Below are positions 63,397 through 64,000 of a stretch of 64,000 nucleotides of DNA, one piece after another (position 1 is the stretch's first letter; every line of letters begins with the position of its first letter). Made by a program: the position numbers and the translations under genes. The notes under the pieces are model-generated. The model was not told where the DNA came from. It did not search any database and saw nothing but the letters and a program-made list of their open reading frames with translations. Source of the DNA: Nostoc sphaeroides (GTDB taxonomy: Bacteria; Cyanobacteriota; Cyanobacteriia; Cyanobacteriales; Nostocaceae); contig NZ_CP031941.1 in NCBI RefSeq assembly GCF_003443655.1, positions 5,667,001 through 5,731,000 on the forward strand, written 5' to 3'.

Positions 63397-64000
63397 ATGG
63401 CAAGCGGTGAAGTATTTGATACCAAAACTAAATCCTTATCTGTGCCAAGGGTAAACCTGCTGACCATGTTCCGGCTGGGTTTATTTCAGATGGGGTTGAG
63501 CATGATGTCTATTTTGACTCTGGGCGTACTCAACAGAGTCATGATTCAAGAAATAGCAATTCCGGCGACGCTAGTATCAGTAGTTCTAGCACTGCCTTTA
63601 TTTGTTGCTCCTTCCCGTGTCTGGTTCGGCCAGATTTCCGATGCTAAACCTTTATGGGGATATCACCGCACAGCTTATGTTTGGGTGGGCGCGGCAATAT
63701 TTGCGATCGCAGCATTTTTAGCTGTACAAGTAATGTGGCAGATGAATCTTGCTGGAAATAGTGCAGGTACTTGGGTATGGACAACCCAAACAATCGGCTG
63801 GACAGCACTTTTGGCTTTAGTTTTCGCTGTATACGGTCTAGGAATTTGTGCTAGCGGTACTGCCTTTGCTGCTTTATTAGTGGATATATCTGAAGAAGAT
63901 AACCGTTCTAAAGTAGTCGGTGTGGTTTGGTCGATGCTAATGGTGGGGATTATTGTTGGCGCAATTATCAGTGCCAGCTTACTGAAACAGTTAACCCCAG
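63397..64000 (+). CDS. PucC-type (BCD family) MFS transporter, 5' part
   Basis: 201 codons are visible before the right edge. Starts MASGEVFDTKTKSLSVPRVN, then LLTMFRLGLFQMGLSMMSIL, LGVLNRVMIQEIAIPATLV, PSRVWFGQISDAKPLWGYHR and VYGLGICASGTAFAALLVDI. These match the PucC/BCD family (pigment-protein assembly related MFS proteins). In cyanobacteria members relate to chlorophyll or photosystem assembly, but the exact role is unknown. The start is the ATG with GAGAAAG upstream. Confidence 0.85.
   Translation, partial: MASGEVFDTKTKSLSVPRVNLLTMFRLGLFQMGLSMMSILTLGVLNRVMIQEIAIPATLVSVVLALPLFVAPSRVWFGQISDAKPLWGYHRTAYVWVGAAIFAIAAFLAVQVMWQMNLAGNSAGTWVWTTQTIGWTALLALVFAVYGLGICASGTAFAALLVDISEEDNRSKVVGVVWSMLMVGIIVGAIISASLLKQLTP

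Overview
The window is chromosomal DNA of a cyanobacterium, most likely a filamentous Nostocales (Nostoc/Anabaena/Calothrix type). Support: photosystem genes (psbU, a BtpA/Ycf-type photosystem I biogenesis gene), very frequent HIP1 octamers (GCGATCGC), heptameric short tandem repeats such as TTAGGAG and CTAATGA, many small inverted-repeat elements, several IS200/IS605 (TnpB) relics, and moderate-to-low GC. Two tRNA genes are present (Met-CAT and Thr-TGT); there is no rRNA and no CRISPR array.

Layout. 1-10.7 kb is housekeeping: a DedA fragment, a Gfo/Idh/MocA oxidoreductase, queC, a CNNM/CorC-type membrane protein, pyrE, argF and lexA. It is interspersed with decayed pieces: the C-terminus of a cysteine desulfurase and the C-terminus of a PIN toxin next to tRNA-Thr. 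lexA carries a good cyanobacterial LexA box just upstream.

10.8-26.3 kb is a DNA phosphorothioation (Dnd) modification-restriction island. Modification genes are dndB (minus strand), dndC, dndD and dndE. Dnd-associated genes are a putative methyltransferase, associated protein 4, an HNH endonuclease of the phosphorothioate-sensing type, a superfamily II helicase of the Dnd restriction type, and a Rad50/DndD-like ATPase translationally coupled to a 57-residue protein. Three Uma2-family nuclease-like genes and a broken PemK/MazF toxin-antitoxin pair are interleaved. No dndA lies in the island; a cysteine desulfurase remnant sits 3.4 kb upstream. DndC/D/E would replace a non-bridging backbone oxygen by sulfur at specific sites, DndB would regulate or bind, and the helicase, ATPase and HNH proteins are candidates for the restriction arm.

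26.3-42.5 kb holds an AmpG-type permease, small membrane proteins, a GNAT acetyltransferase, a HEAT-repeat protein, a cupin, a sorbosone-dehydrogenase-like lipoprotein, a response-regulator/EAL protein, a complete-looking tnpA/tnpB IS605 element abutting the 3' end of a family 10 glycosylhydrolase, and a PDZ-radical SAM protein (DUF512). 42.5-59.3 kb holds uppP, a DUF3120 gene, psbU, nadB, a CHASE2-PAS-GGDEF cyclase, a VKOR-thioredoxin fusion, a BtpA gene, rimO, a DEAD-box RNA helicase, a fourth Uma2 gene and a frameshifted aldo/keto reductase. 59.3-64 kb is accessory: small unknown genes, a DUF2887/Rpn-family gene cut by a tnpB element and carrying a duplicated 3' end, and the start of a PucC-type MFS transporter.

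A repeated theme is colonisation by small repeats, including inside coding sequences: in the acetyltransferase, the glycosylhydrolase, TnpB, and at the start of the radical SAM gene.
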